From Hygrocybe punicea (taxonomy: Eukaryota; Basidiomycota; Agaricomycetes; Agaricales; Hygrophoraceae): a DNA stretch of 64,000 nucleotides. The notes below the pieces were generated by a model. The model did no database searches and was not told the DNA's origin. It saw only the letters and a list, made by a program, of their open reading frames with translations. Shown here piece by piece: positions 11,519 through 22,029 of the stretch; position 1 is the stretch's first letter; each line of letters begins with the position of its first letter. The position numbers and the translations under genes were made by a program. The DNA is taken from the NCBI GenBank assembly GCA_963556145.1, contig OY744462.1:4960001-5024000 (forward strand), written 5' to 3'.

Positions 11519-12501
11519 ATGGCGCCCAAAAAAAAAAGTAAGGGAAAGGGTCCCCTGAAGCGGTATCATGCATACGCTGTCTTTCTCTTCATCATGGGCA
11601 CGTTGTTCCCCCCGCTCGGTATGTGGATCACCTTCATTCTTGCAGGTCAATCAACCTACTCATCGAGCTCAGCGGTGGCTGCGAGATTTGGGATTGGTAA
11701 AGACTTTTGGCTGAATCTGCTGTTGACAATATGTGGCTATATACCTGGTATGAAGCGAACAGATGCCGCTCTTGCCTGAAACTAACCTCTACATAAATTC
11801 AGGACATGGCCACAATTTCTATATCCAGGTACTATGTAACCCCAAGCGTACTTGAGGGTCATGTACTGATTGTAAGACAGAACATTCGAAATAACAAGAA
11901 TCATAGACGAACTCCTAAATGGGCACAACGATATGGCCTTGTTGACACGGACAAAATACAACGCAACGAGAGGAAGTCACAATGGGCTACCCGCTATAAC
12001 GATCGTCTACCGCAATCCACACACGAGGCTCAGCCCTACGAAGAAGGGCAGGAACACGGATCGAGCATTGACGCCTCTTCAGAAACTGCGAGACAGCAGC
12101 GACAGGCTGACCTGTGGGGGCCGGAGGACGAGATGTATTACGGGGACGAAAGACAGGGTTCGAACAATGCCTCGAATGCAGAGTCAAGCGGGCGTTGGCA
12201 CTACCCTGCCAATTTTGAAGATACAGTATCTTCAGGTGATGGGCCGAAGCGAAAGAAAAAGGAGAAGAAGGATCGGTGGGCGCGGACTGAGGATGCGTAT
12301 TCCCTCTCGGAGGAGCGGAGCAAGAAGAAGAAGGCGAAGAAGAGAAAGAGCAAGTCGTCGGAAGCTACCCTTCAGGCCGGCGAATCGACCTCTGAGTTTC
12401 CGGAGGATCCTGAGGGTGGGCTTTATGGTGATCGAGGTCGGCAACCAGAGGAAAGTGTTGCCGTTCAGTCGGGAGACAATGTTTTCGAGCACCAGTTTTG
12501 A
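11519..12501 (+). CDS. Pmp3/UPF0057-domain membrane protein with long basic C-terminal tail
   Basis: Three exons (11519-11747, 11803-11828, 11881-12501) give 291 residues. After a basic start (MAPKKKSKGKGPLKR) come two hydrophobic helices: one around FLFIMGTLFPPLGMWITFIL and one ending in the Pmp3 signature DFWLNLLLTICGYIPGHGHNF. Ordinary Pmp3 proteins are about 50-60 residues and act at the plasma membrane in cation homeostasis. Here about 200 polar residues follow, with several Lys/Arg runs (KRKKKEKK, SKKKKAKKRKSK). The extended tail is probably cytosolic; its role is unknown. Basidiomycetes are known to have Pmp3 proteins with extensions, so this may be lineage-typical. No frame breaks. 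Confidence 0.82.
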
Positions 12502-12780
12502 GGCCATTTGGAAGTGTTCTATGCTGCTGTTTTAGTTATTATTGGGGTTTGTATTTTTTTTTTGAACCAGGGGCAACTAAGCAGTATAAATATTTGCGAG
12601 TCGGCTGTAACTGAGCAAACTCTTTGACTGTACTTGTTTCACTAACGTAGAATTCACCTATGCCACTCGGTTTAGTCTGGACTGCGCAACGGTGAGGGTT
12701 CGAGGCAGTTGACGGTTGCTCGGAATTCCTCGATACCGTAGATTCCGAGCCTCTGGCAGAAACAGCAGGACCTCCACCCT

Positions 12781-15233
12781 ATGTCAACCCGTCGCGTTGC
12801 ACCCCCCATCATGCTCTGCATCCGACTCCTCGTCCTACTAGCCTTTACACTCCTTTCGCACTCACTCGTTCTCGTCGACTTCCAGGTTGCTCAACCACCT
12901 CCCTTGCCTGGTGATGCTCAGCAATGCACGGTACCAGTACTCAAGTACGTCCTGCCCATTCTCACATTCGAATACCTCGTTGAGACCTTATAACAGGCGC
13001 ACTTTTGGATTTTCTTACGGAAGGTGGGTGATTGGGGTAATTTGTTCTTGGTCAAGTTTACAATACTATATAAGCCCCGAAATCGTTGACTTCACGTACG
13101 TGGTAGTTCGTGTCTGCGGTGTTCGTTCTGATACTCGCAAAGTCCCCCAACGGACTGCGGGCCACCCGGTTCGTGGACAGGCATTAGCTTGAACATGACG
13201 GTGACTTCCAATGGGACCCAAGTACGTGCACCGTCGTTCCCCATGTTCTCTATTGGTGACGTAAACGAAGTTTGACCGTCTCGGAGTTTTTACTTTCCAA
13301 AACGTCGAGAGTGAGTTGTGAAGCATATGAACGACATCTTGAATCTTATCCCTTTCAAGTATGGCGGACTTCAACCCCGGAGCCAACGAGAGGGGATGGT
13401 ATCATCTGGACGTACTTGAAAGACGTGACGCGCTATACCCCACTCTTTGCGAAGCCTGGTACCTTCATCCTTGAGCTGAACAACATTGTCCAGCCTGGAC
13501 TCGTGCGTACACCTCAAATTATATCGTCTAATGTAGCTCACCCTTCCCCACAGGATGGACAATATGCTAGTATGTCATTGTCTCCGAGCATTCGGATCAA
13601 TTTTGACTGCGAGGCATTCCTAGCTACCGTGACCGCCACATTCTTTGCATCGTCATCCAAACATCCTTCAGCTAAACAAGCAAACACCATCATTCCAATT
13701 TCGACTCTGTCAAATACTGGCGCCGACGATGCGTCTGTTCCGCCAGCATTCTCTGTAAGGTTTTATCCACGGTTTGGTAATCAGCTCCAAAAGGAATATT
13801 TCTGCAGCTCAATATCACCGTACCGCAAAATGCTGTCCAGATCTATGCTGAGCTGTATGCCTCAGGTAATGGAGCAGAAGAATTCTGGGTAATCAATTTA
13901 TTTGATACATTTGATACGCAATACCTGAACGCAATGCCTTTCCCCAGTACTACAACGCCGCAAATGAATTTATCTCGGACTTGCCCTCAGATACTACGTT
14001 TGGTCAAGGTCCGTTCCGTGAAGTGCGACTGCTCGTCGATGGTCAAGTTGCTGGCGTGGCATTTCCGTACGCTACCATATTCACTGGAGGTATCATTCCC
14101 AGTTCCTGGAGGTACGTCGAGATCAAACATGTGGCAGCGTGGCTCGACACTAGAACCCTTGGGCAGACCTATCACATCCTACGGTGCCTTGGACCTCCCT
14201 ACATACTTTCTCGACCTCACCCCTTTCGTACCCATCCTGACAGACGGGAAATCTCATAATTTCACTCTTGATGTTGTCTCAGCGGAGACCGACCACAGTA
14301 TCAATGGAAATTGGTATATTTCTGGCCTCCTCCAAGTCGTCACGGACTCTTCCTTGAAACCCACCACTGGGAAAATCACGTCCTACTACGCAGAGCCATA
14401 TGCGCAGACGACGACTATCGGCAGTGTGGGATCGAATGGGGATGTAATCATCGCTGTCAACGCCACACGCCACATCAAAATTGAGGCTGACATTCTGAGT
14501 GGGAGTGGAGAATCGACTCATGTGGTCTGGTCGCAGAATCTGGAGTATTCAAATATTCAGTATTATCTTGATGATACAAGTGTCCAGGTGTGTCGAACTG
14601 AACTTGATTCTCGCTTTGCTGAAGATGGTTGTCGTAGAACGTCGTACAATCCGCCTCGGGAACGATATTGTCCACACACAATGGCGCTCCATCCGTGGTG
14701 GATATCTTCTCATACCCACTTACCATCAACTTTACAGTTCTGAATCTTGCCGCAACCAGCTGTATGTGCCATCTACACGTCCTTGATCACTTATTTATAT
14801 TCAATCCCCTTACAGTCAGTGCCATTTTTGATCAGTCTTACAAGCGCGTTTTGTTACCCAGTCCATTCATCTTGGGGTCAACAATTGACGAGCATCAATT
14901 AGCAAGTCAGTGTCGAGTCCAACTTCGCCCATCGCGAGCTAACCATCGATAATTTCAGCTGGGGTTTTCACCCTGAGCCCTGCGGGAAACTTTGGGAGTG
15001 GAACGAGCAATAACTCCTTCGCTTACGTGGACTTGGCGGGAAACACGTTTGAAAGAGTGGTGAATGCCGCTTCTAACAACATCATTTACGATCATCAAGG
15101 CGGAAATCTGGCACCTGCCCATCCTCACCCGTTCCCTTTGTTCTCTGCAGCTGATATGGTTGGGTTCTTCGGATTAGCAAGATTGCCGGGTGATAGAGTT
15201 GTCGACCATTTATATTCACAAATCCCCATTTGA
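12781..15233 (+). CDS. Peptide-N4-(N-acetyl-beta-glucosaminyl)asparagine amidase A-type protein
   Basis: A highly intron-rich gene of about 14 exons; every junction I followed is GT-AG and in phase to the stop at 15233. The N-terminus has a signal-peptide-like helix (LCIRLLVLLAFTLLSHS) followed by VDFQVAQPP. Diagnostic PNGase A words are FDRLGVFTFQNVEIWRTST, TRGDGIIWTYLKDVTRY, LFAKPGTFILELNN, AEEFWYYNAANEF, GPFREVRLLVDGQVAG, PYATIFTGGIIPSSWRP and GALDLPTYFLDLTPF. Several N-x-S/T sites fit a secreted glycoprotein. The family (PF12222) removes N-glycans from glycopeptides; secretion and substrate here are inferred. The start may be 12781 or the ATG at 12811, which is closer to the hydrophobic core. 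It is followed by the tail-to-tail C1-THF synthase gene. Confidence 0.92.
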
Positions 15234-15316
15234 TGACGACTGGGTATTGAAACATTCCAAATTGGCAGGATGCGGTGCTCCAGCAAATTAGTCAATCAGC
15301 TTCCCCGAGCACCGCT

Positions 15317-18300
15317 CTAGAAAAGTCCAACCACCCTTCCAGTCTCTTGATCAAGATCAACTTCCCAGAAAGCTGTACCTTGCATAAGTTGACATCAGAA
15401 AGATGCACCAGAAGTACCCACCAGGGCGTGTACTGAAACCAGGCATGGTCTGCATATCACCTAGAATGGGATACAAGAATCCAGCGCCTGCGGAAAGCCG
15501 AATTTCACGTATGGGAATAATAAATCCTGATGTAGTACCATGTATCTCAACAAATTCGAAGGAACAGTGACCGCAGACGAACCTGTTGGTACACCCTTGA
15601 GTTTCGCATCATGCGAGAAAGAATATTGAGTCTTGGCCATGCAAACTATCAAATTCCGTGAGAAGGGATGCATTTGCATCATTATAGCACTTACTTGGCA
15701 GATCATTGTAGCCTTGGCTGGTGTATGTCTCTAATTGTTTCCGAGCCAGCTCACTCAGTTCTATGCCATCTGCGCCATAAATCTCCTTGGAGATAATAGA
15801 GATCTTTTCTTCGATGGGGAGCCCGAGATCATACAGGAACTTGAATCCTGAAGGACCTTCACAGGTCGCCACAACGGCCTCAGCGAGAGCACGGGCTCCA
15901 GCTCCGCCTTCTGCCCAATGCATGCTAACCACAGCAGCGTCAGCCCCGCCTTCAAGAGCTTGCTGACGAATGAGCTCCAGTTCAGCCGGTGTATCGGACC
16001 TGTGATGAACGTTGTCTGATAAACAAGTCGCAAGGCTGTCACTAAGCTAAAGCACCTACAAAAATCGATTGATTGCAACGATGACCTTGATGTTAAACTT
16101 ACGGCAGTTCTGGATGTGTTTGACCAAATTCTTGCAACCATCCTTAAGAATGACAAGATCTTCTTTGGTATACGTATCGTGCAGAGGCTTGCCGGGGATT
16201 ACGTCTGGTCCCCCACCGTGCATCTTCAAGGCGCGGGTAGTTGCCACAATAACAGCGGCGTCGGGTTTAAGGCCACTGACGCGACATTTGATATTGCAAA
16301 ACTTTTCCATACCCATGTCCGCTCCGAACCCACCCTCGGTGAGCACATAGCCAACAGAGTCTGCAGCATCACCCTCCTGGGTGCCAGCAAGTTTAAGAGC
16401 AACACGGTCAGCGAGGATAGAGGAATTGCCGTGAGCAATATTTGCAAAGGGACCCGCATGGACAAAGACTGGCGTGCCCTACGTGATGGCGTCACTCAGT
16501 TCACAATATCTACCATGAGTGATTACGCACCTGCAGTGTTTGCATCAAATTTGGCTTGACCGCATCCTTCATCAGGACAGCGATTGCACCAGATACGCCA
16601 ATATCATCGGCGGTAATGGGCTGCCCCTGCTTACTGGTCGCTACCACCATTGCACCAAGTCGCTCCCTCATATCCACAAGTCCAGTCGTCAATGCCAAGA
16701 CAGCCATGCACTCGCTAGCGACGGCAATATCAAATCCAGTTTCTCGTTCGTGGCCTTGTTCTGTTGCATTTCTTCCGATAGTGATCTTACGGAGAAACCG
16801 GTCGTTGGTATCCATGACACGGTTCCAAGTGATTGTTTGGGGGTCGACGTCCAGTCGAGAAAAACGAGTAATTTCATCGGGGGACAAATCTTCGGGCTTG
16901 GTTTTGTCAATTCCGAGCTTTTGCAGACGTCTCAGCATCAGAGGCGCGAACTCGCGAATGCCTTTCTTCGAGGGAACCAAGCGACTGTAGAGGGCCTATC
17001 CCGTACAGGTCACCACGTTAATCAATATTCGAATGTGTTTGGAATCCAACCTTATCAGACTGTGTCGCCTCGTGGAACATGCGGGCATCAAGCGCAGCGG
17101 CTGTATATTGATCAAACAACAAATAGAATGAATAAAGCAAGATAGGTAATTACCAAGTAAATTATTAGCGGCCGTAACAGCGTGAATGTCACCAGTCAAA
17201 TGCAAGTTAAACTTGAAGGGGAAATCAGCACAGTGGGTTGTATCCACAGCAAAAGCTAACCTCATCCATAGGAATAACCTGACTATACCCACCACCGGCA
17301 GCACCCCCTTTGATGCCAAAGGTAGGACCTTGACTAGGTTGTCGAACACAAGCAAAGGCTGGACGACCTAGTTCTGCGCCCAATGCCTGAGCCAAGCCAA
17401 TTGTGGTAGTACTTTTGCCTTCACCCAAAGGCTACGAGACATGAGATGCCGTACTGATCAATGGTGGTAACAATCATACCGTCGGTGTAATCCTGTTGAC
17501 CGCGTAAGAGACGAAAAGCCACGTAAATATAGAACAACATACCCAGTGATGACAATGTACTTCCCATCCTTCCGATGGGCGAGACGGTCAAGTATACTTA
17601 GTTCGACCTTGGCTTTGTACTTGCCATAGCTTTCAAGTTCGTTCGGAAGTATCCCTATTTCCTGGGCCAGTAAAGAAATGGGCTTTGGTGTTTGAGCCAT
17701 TGCAATGTCGATATCACTGGGGACCGTTTCTTGGACATTTAAATATAGAGGCTTGACTTTCCGGGTCCTAGCTTTCTCCGCAAGTCGCTCAGCAGACTTA
17801 AGAGTATTGGCCATGAGCACTGCTACAGTCATGGGACCCACACCACCCGGGACGGGTGTAATATGTGATGCGACACGTGCAGCCGAAGCAAAGTCAACAT
17901 CCCCTACTAGCCGAGTCCCGGACTTTTTTGTTGGGTCTGATACCGTCAGGATAAATGAAGACCATGGAATCCAAGTTCAGTACGGACCTGGGATATAGTT
18001 GATACCGACGTCAATGACAACCGCGCCTGGTTTGAGCCATGATCCCTTGACGAATTCGGGCTGGCCGATAGCGGCTACAACCACGTCAGCGTTTTTCACC
18101 TATGAATGCAATGAGTTGCGAGAACGGCTGAAAGCGGCTTGAAATCGTACAATCTCCTCCAGTTTCTTAGTGTGACTATGACATTGCGTGACAGTCGCAT
18201 TCTGATTTCTAAGCATCGACGAGACGGGATTGCCGACAATGTCACTACGGCCAAGAACAACCGCAGAAGCACCAGAGACTTGTACACCTGTGGACTGGAG

Positions 18301-18924
18301 GAGTTTAATAACCCCGGCGGGCGTGCAGGGAACGAAGAGAGGTTCTGAGGCACGAGATGATAGATGTCCGATATTGTAAGCATGGAATCTAAGAATGCAG
18401 ACATTAAATGTTTTTGTGTGCATGAAAGAAAGGCTCTGTTTATTAAACGTACCCGTCCACATCCTTCTCAGGACTGATAGCTTCCGTCACGGTTCGCTCG
18501 TCGTCGCGGCTGACATGTTCACCAAGGGGGAGTTGTACCAATATCCCGCTAATCTGTTCATCGTGGCTAAGCTTCTCCACTGTTTCGATGATTCGTTCCA
18601 CGCTTGTTTCTGCTGGAAACTTGATGTGCTTGAGCTTGATCCCAACTTCATCGGCAGCCTTTGCTTTCATACGGACATAGACACACGAGTCCTGACGTTC
18701 GCCAACTTGCACGATGGCCAATTGGGGCTGGAAGCGTGGATATGTAGCTTGAAGAAATGTGATACGTTGTGCGACATCATTGCGAATAGACCTTGAAACG
18801 GCTGGTTCGTTAGCGACGATTAGTACCTAGGGAGCTGAAAGGCATACTTCGCGATTGTGGCACCATCAATGAGCTTGGCGGTACCAGTAGGTGTCCCTGC
18901 GTTCCGGACTGTTGCTGTTGCCAT
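15317..18924 (-). CDS. ADE3: C1-tetrahydrofolate synthase (trifunctional)
   Basis: Minus-strand gene with many short introns. The N-terminal third is the methylene-THF dehydrogenase/methenyl-THF cyclohydrolase: [18 protein letters not shown] (catalytic Tyr/Lys region), [47 protein letters not shown], then VGDVDFASA and [17 protein letters not shown]. The C-terminal two thirds is 10-formyl-THF synthetase: [16 protein letters not shown] (nucleotide loop), [66 protein letters not shown] and the tail [11 protein letters not shown]...MPGFSTRPG. Together the activities interconvert one-carbon folates for purine and thymidylate synthesis. The ATG at 18924 (MATATVRN) gives the cytosolic form; an in-frame ATG lies upstream at 18975. 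Intact as read. The gene shares its upstream region with the TIR element. Confidence 0.95.
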
Positions 18925-19568
18925 TTGACGACGTCGTCCAGATATGGCAAAAACGCAAATTTTTAGAATCCGCATCCAATTTGAAACTCTGGAATTGACT
19001 CGGAGGTGCACGAGAACGGCTGTCGACAAGAACTAGGATGGAGGCCAGAGGAGATCCAAGACGGGGAGTCATATAGGCCAGTTGAGATCTGGAGTACTCT
19101 GACAGGCGATTCCTTGTATGGGCTTGGTAAAACAAAGCCTTGTTGGACAAGACAACGATGAATCACAAATAATACCGATTGAGGTCCATGTCACTCCATG
19201 AGTCTTCTCCGCCAGTTTAATCCCCACACCGTCTGCCTCTACAGGTCCCTGGCCTTCTCCGAAACGCAGCATGGCTAATCGGTAGTGGTCGACTGAGGCC
19301 TCGCGTTCCAGTCCGATATCGTCAAATCAAAACTATGCATCGAATTCGTGGGCAAGGATACATTATACCAATCTATGCACTGGGGGCACTGGGGGCACAA
19401 TAAGATGATCCCGGATTTCGATTCGAGATCCAGCGTGGTGCGTCCAGGGCCCCATTCGTGTAGCTCCCTCGTCATATCACTCAGATAAGGGCCTAGAACT
19501 CCCGTTCTACATAAGGCTGAGAGCTAGTGCCTGGTAAGAAAACATGGATAGTCTAGGCAGCCCTCTGA
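18925..19568. other. Upstream region of the C1-THF synthase gene, no supported gene
   Basis: This 644 bp stretch between the C1-THF synthase ATG and the left target duplication of the TIR element contains only short open frames with no recognisable domain. The part next to 18924 includes an in-frame upstream ATG (18975) that could extend the folate enzyme by 17 residues. Near 19378 the octamer-like phrase ctgggggca occurs twice in tandem. I see no RNA gene and no further coding evidence. Before the element inserted, this stretch plus the 67 bp on the other side would have formed the divergent promoter region shared with the macro-domain gene. Confidence 0.5.
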
Positions 19569-19575
19569 TGTGACC

Positions 19576-19612
19576 CTCAGTAAAAGTGAAAATTCGTGTG
19601 AATGTCTAGTGT
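19576..19612 (+). repeat. Left terminal inverted repeat
   Basis: Starts CTCAGTAAAA directly after TGTGACC. The first ten bases match the right end exactly when reverse-complemented, and the following ~20 bases match at about three quarters of positions. Confidence 0.72.
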
Positions 19613-19941
19613 TGGTCGTGTCATAGTCGAAATTGACTAAACTTTGACTAAAGGGCGTTTTAATTAATTCTGCACGACTAACTATTGACTAGGTTAGTTG
19701 TGTGACAGTCATCTCAGTGGGCTACCGTCGTCAACGGAATACATGTGAAAGTCATGTAATAGTCCGTTAATAGTCGTACTTTTAGAAGTCAGACAGCAGT
19801 CAGGAATCAGGTATATTGAAATCCCACAATACAATGTAAGTTATTGTTAAATGGGGAGGAGGATGAGGGGAGGGGGCAATGAGGAAAAGGGGAGGGGGAG
19901 GGGGCCAGGGAACACCAGAGCAAGGAAAGAACAAACTGAAA

Positions 19942-20810
19942 TTAGGCTTTCAACGTCTTCCGGAGCGCTTTCCTGACTTTGCGCTAAAAAAGAACCTGTT
20001 AGAGACCTTTTTTTTAACAAAAGAAATAAAATACATTGTGAAAAATCTTACGATGATGAACGTTGTGGTTCTGGACAAATAGAAGAGAGTTGGCATGAAA
20101 TGATTGGGCAGAAAGACAAGACTGACCTCTACCCACCAACCAATGCTGAGGCCACCAGTAAAATCGGCAAGGAGGCCAAGAATACGGTCGATTTCCCAAT
20201 TGTGGGTAACACCCATAGGTCCATAGCCAGTGAGGTAGGGTGTTTTGTAGAGACCTGCATCGGATATGGCTATGTGGAGGACCTTGTATGCTGCGGAGTG
20301 CTGTGCCTGTACTGATAGGGATATATTGGACGGAGGGGGTATAATGGTTGCGAGAGTTGGGGCGGATAACTGGATGAGGGCGCAGTTCTTTCATACCAAG
20401 AGGATTTGGGAAGACTCAGAGGACTGGAGATCCCCGGCTTGATGGAACCAGACCGGAATGCCTTTGTCGGAGAGTTTCCTGACCCACCCAGACATGATTG
20501 GGGGGACGAGGGGAACCCAGGGTTCTGTAGTCTACTGTACCCACTGCATAGCGGGCTATGTGTTTGAGAGTGTCGCCCGAGTGATAGGCGTCGATCTCGT
20601 CAGTCGCATCGCGGCTGACAAAATGGAGAGTTGTGAGAGAACCTCCTGGATGGGCGTCAAGCCAGGACTGGGGGACGCGAATGAGGGTATTCCTGTAGAC
20701 GAAGAGTGTGTCGCCGTCGAGTCTGAGTAGGTGCCGGAGATGGGGTGCACTGAGGAGAAATCAGCATGTAGTAATGAAAGGATGGATAAAAATGAACTCA
20801 CATTTGTCAT
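19942..20810 (-). pseudogene. Delta-8 sphingolipid desaturase fragment (cytochrome b5 plus part of desaturase), broken
   Basis: Read on the minus strand, a short ATG exon (20810) and an intron lead to LDGDTLFVYRNTLIRVPQ, then WLDAHPGGSLTTLHFV and RDATDEIDAYHSGDTLK: a cytochrome b5 domain with the haem-binding HPGG, as fused to the N-terminus of fungal delta-8 sphingolipid desaturases. After VGTVD a +1 frameshift is needed to continue as PLVPPIMSGWVRKL, and a TGA interrupts the frame soon after ILLV. The frame then resumes (YKTPYLTGYGP) and jumps to MGVTHNWEIDRI and GGLSIGWWVE, an apparent intron, and NHNVHH, a second histidine box. The membrane segments before this and the third histidine box are missing. 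It cannot encode an active desaturase. Retained introns show that DNA, not mRNA, was copied. It lies wholly inside the TIR element. Confidence 0.78.
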
Positions 20811-21025
20811 CTCGAGTTGATGGCAACGTTGTAGAACTTAGTGAAAAATGGTCTGATGCTCGAGCATGCGGACACACGAATATAAGTTGCGTGTCGGACT
20901 AAAGTTGTACTTTACCTGACTAATTTTGATGGGAAATAGTTGCGGTACCTGAATGTAACAAACTTTGATGTTTTGCAGACTACAAGTTGACTATAATTGA
21001 CCATGGGTCGACTTTGACCTGATTT

Positions 21026-21060
21026 CACATGACTTCACTTGAATATTCGTTTTTACTGAG
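21026..21060 (-). repeat. Right terminal inverted repeat
   Basis: Ends TTTTACTGAG on the plus strand directly before a second copy of TGTGACC. It is the inverted partner of the left repeat; the mismatches between the two ends imply age or loose terminal constraint. Confidence 0.72.
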
Positions 21061-21133
21061 TGTGACCCTTCCCCACTTTTCTCTATACATTGAGTAGCTG
21101 ACCAGTTCTGCATTACCCCAGCAGCCCGTGGCT

Positions 21134-21973
21134 ATGAAAACATTGAGCCACATCGCGGACTTGTTTCTTTCGAGGTCCGGCATTCGGAGATGCAACTATC
21201 AACTCCGACCGTTATCTTCGCCTGGCAATTGCAAGTCACCAATGAACTTTTATGAACAGAAAAAGCAGGAAATCCTTACTTCGCCGTTCGCGCACCCTGA
21301 CGACAAACGCAAGTTTGAAATGTCTATCAAAGAGTGGTGTGCACTCCGTCATCTCCACTCCCCTCCTCCATCATCGAACACAGTCCTCCTTCATGGCTTG
21401 CTCGCCAACGCCCACGACAAAGACATCCTTCGTATTTCGGCGCGAACATTGTTCACCTTCTGCGCTCGCATTGAAACAATTTCCTGCTCTGCAATCACAA
21501 ATGCAGCAAACGAATCCCTTCTAGGTGGTGGTGGGATTGATTTTGCAATTCACAACGCCTCTGGACCTCTTCTTCTTCGGGAGTGCGCGCAGTTCCCAGA
21601 CGGTTGCCATGTCGGGAACGCCGTGATAACAAAGGGCTATGACCTGCCCTCTGATGTAGTGATTCATACCGTTGGCCCAATTTTGCACCATGACGGGGAA
21701 CCTAACGACGAGGCGCTGTCACGATGCTACTTCTCATGTCTAAAATTATGCGATGAGAATGGAATAGACAGCGTGGTCTTTCCAGGGATTAGTACAGGAT
21801 TTTATGGATTTCCTTGGCCTCGTGCTGCGAAAGTTGCGGTGAAAGCTGTCATAGGTTATTTTGAGGAACACCAGGCATCGAGTGTAAAGATCGTGGGGTT
21901 TTGCGGATATGAAGATGGGCATGTCAAGTTGTTCAGGAAGGCATTTGACTCCGTGAAGGAATCCTATGAGTAA
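21134..21973 (+). CDS. Macro-domain (ADP-ribose-binding) protein
   Basis: A single-exon frame of 279 residues. The frame opens with a GTG at 21128, so ATG 21134 (MKTLSHIADLF) is chosen. The N-terminal ~40 residues are Arg/Ser/Leu-rich and acid-poor, so a mitochondrial presequence is possible, with a second Met (MNFYEQ) after it. The macro fold is seen from about residue 100: CSAITNAANESLLGGGGIDF (adenine/ribose-binding Asn and glycine loop), AIHNASGP, HVGNAVITKGYDLP, VIHTVGP and the phosphate loop VFPGISTGFYGFPWPRAA. Members of this class remove ADP-ribose from proteins or hydrolyse O-acetyl-ADP-ribose. The usual GD(I/V)T lead-in is diverged. The TIR element ends 67 bp before the ATG and so occupies the promoter or 5' UTR. 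Confidence 0.88.
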   Translation: MKTLSHIADLFLSRSGIRRCNYQLRPLSSPGNCKSPMNFYEQKKQEILTSPFAHPDDKRKFEMSIKEWCALRHLHSPPPSSNTVLLHGLLANAHDKDILRISARTLFTFCARIETISCSAITNAANESLLGGGGIDFAIHNASGPLLLRECAQFPDGCHVGNAVITKGYDLPSDVVIHTVGPILHHDGEPNDEALSRCYFSCLKLCDENGIDSVVFPGISTGFYGFPWPRAAKVAVKAVIGYFEEHQASSVKIVGFCGYEDGHVKLFRKAFDSVKESYE

Positions 21974-22029
21974 AGTCACTCAGGCTCCAATGTTTTGTAA
22001 CTTGTCATACGTGGCTCAATGCCAAAGCC

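Larger units (their letters stand above)
19576..21060. mobile_element. Non-autonomous TIR DNA transposon carrying a host gene fragment
   Basis: The ends are inverted repeats: left CTCAGTAAAAGTGAAAATTC, right (reverse complement) CTCAGTAAAAACGAATATTC, with similarity continuing to about 35 bp. Directly outside both ends is TGTGACC (19569-19575 and 21061-21067), a clean 7 bp target-site duplication that can be read as 9 bp (TGTGACCCT) if the border is shifted. The subterminal 200-300 bp on each side are AT-rich and full of TGACTA/TAGTCA/TTGAC words, as expected for transposase-binding regions. There is no transposase ORF; the interior is a decayed desaturase fragment. TSD size is compatible with hAT (8 bp) or Mutator-like (9 bp) elements, and I cannot decide. 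Total length 1485 bp. Confidence 0.75.

Noticed and set aside
11485..11520. An ATG start in the upstream exon of the C2H2 factor
   Set aside because: The leader exon frame opens with GTG at 11484, and the ATG at 11520 meets a TGA after six codons, so the ATG at 11302 is preferred.
19855..19912. G-rich run (gggagggggaggggg) as a possible CRISPR-like or telomeric repeat
   Set aside because: It is an irregular purine-rich tract inside the TIR element without periodic spacers or a telomere unit; no CRISPR array exists in this eukaryotic window.
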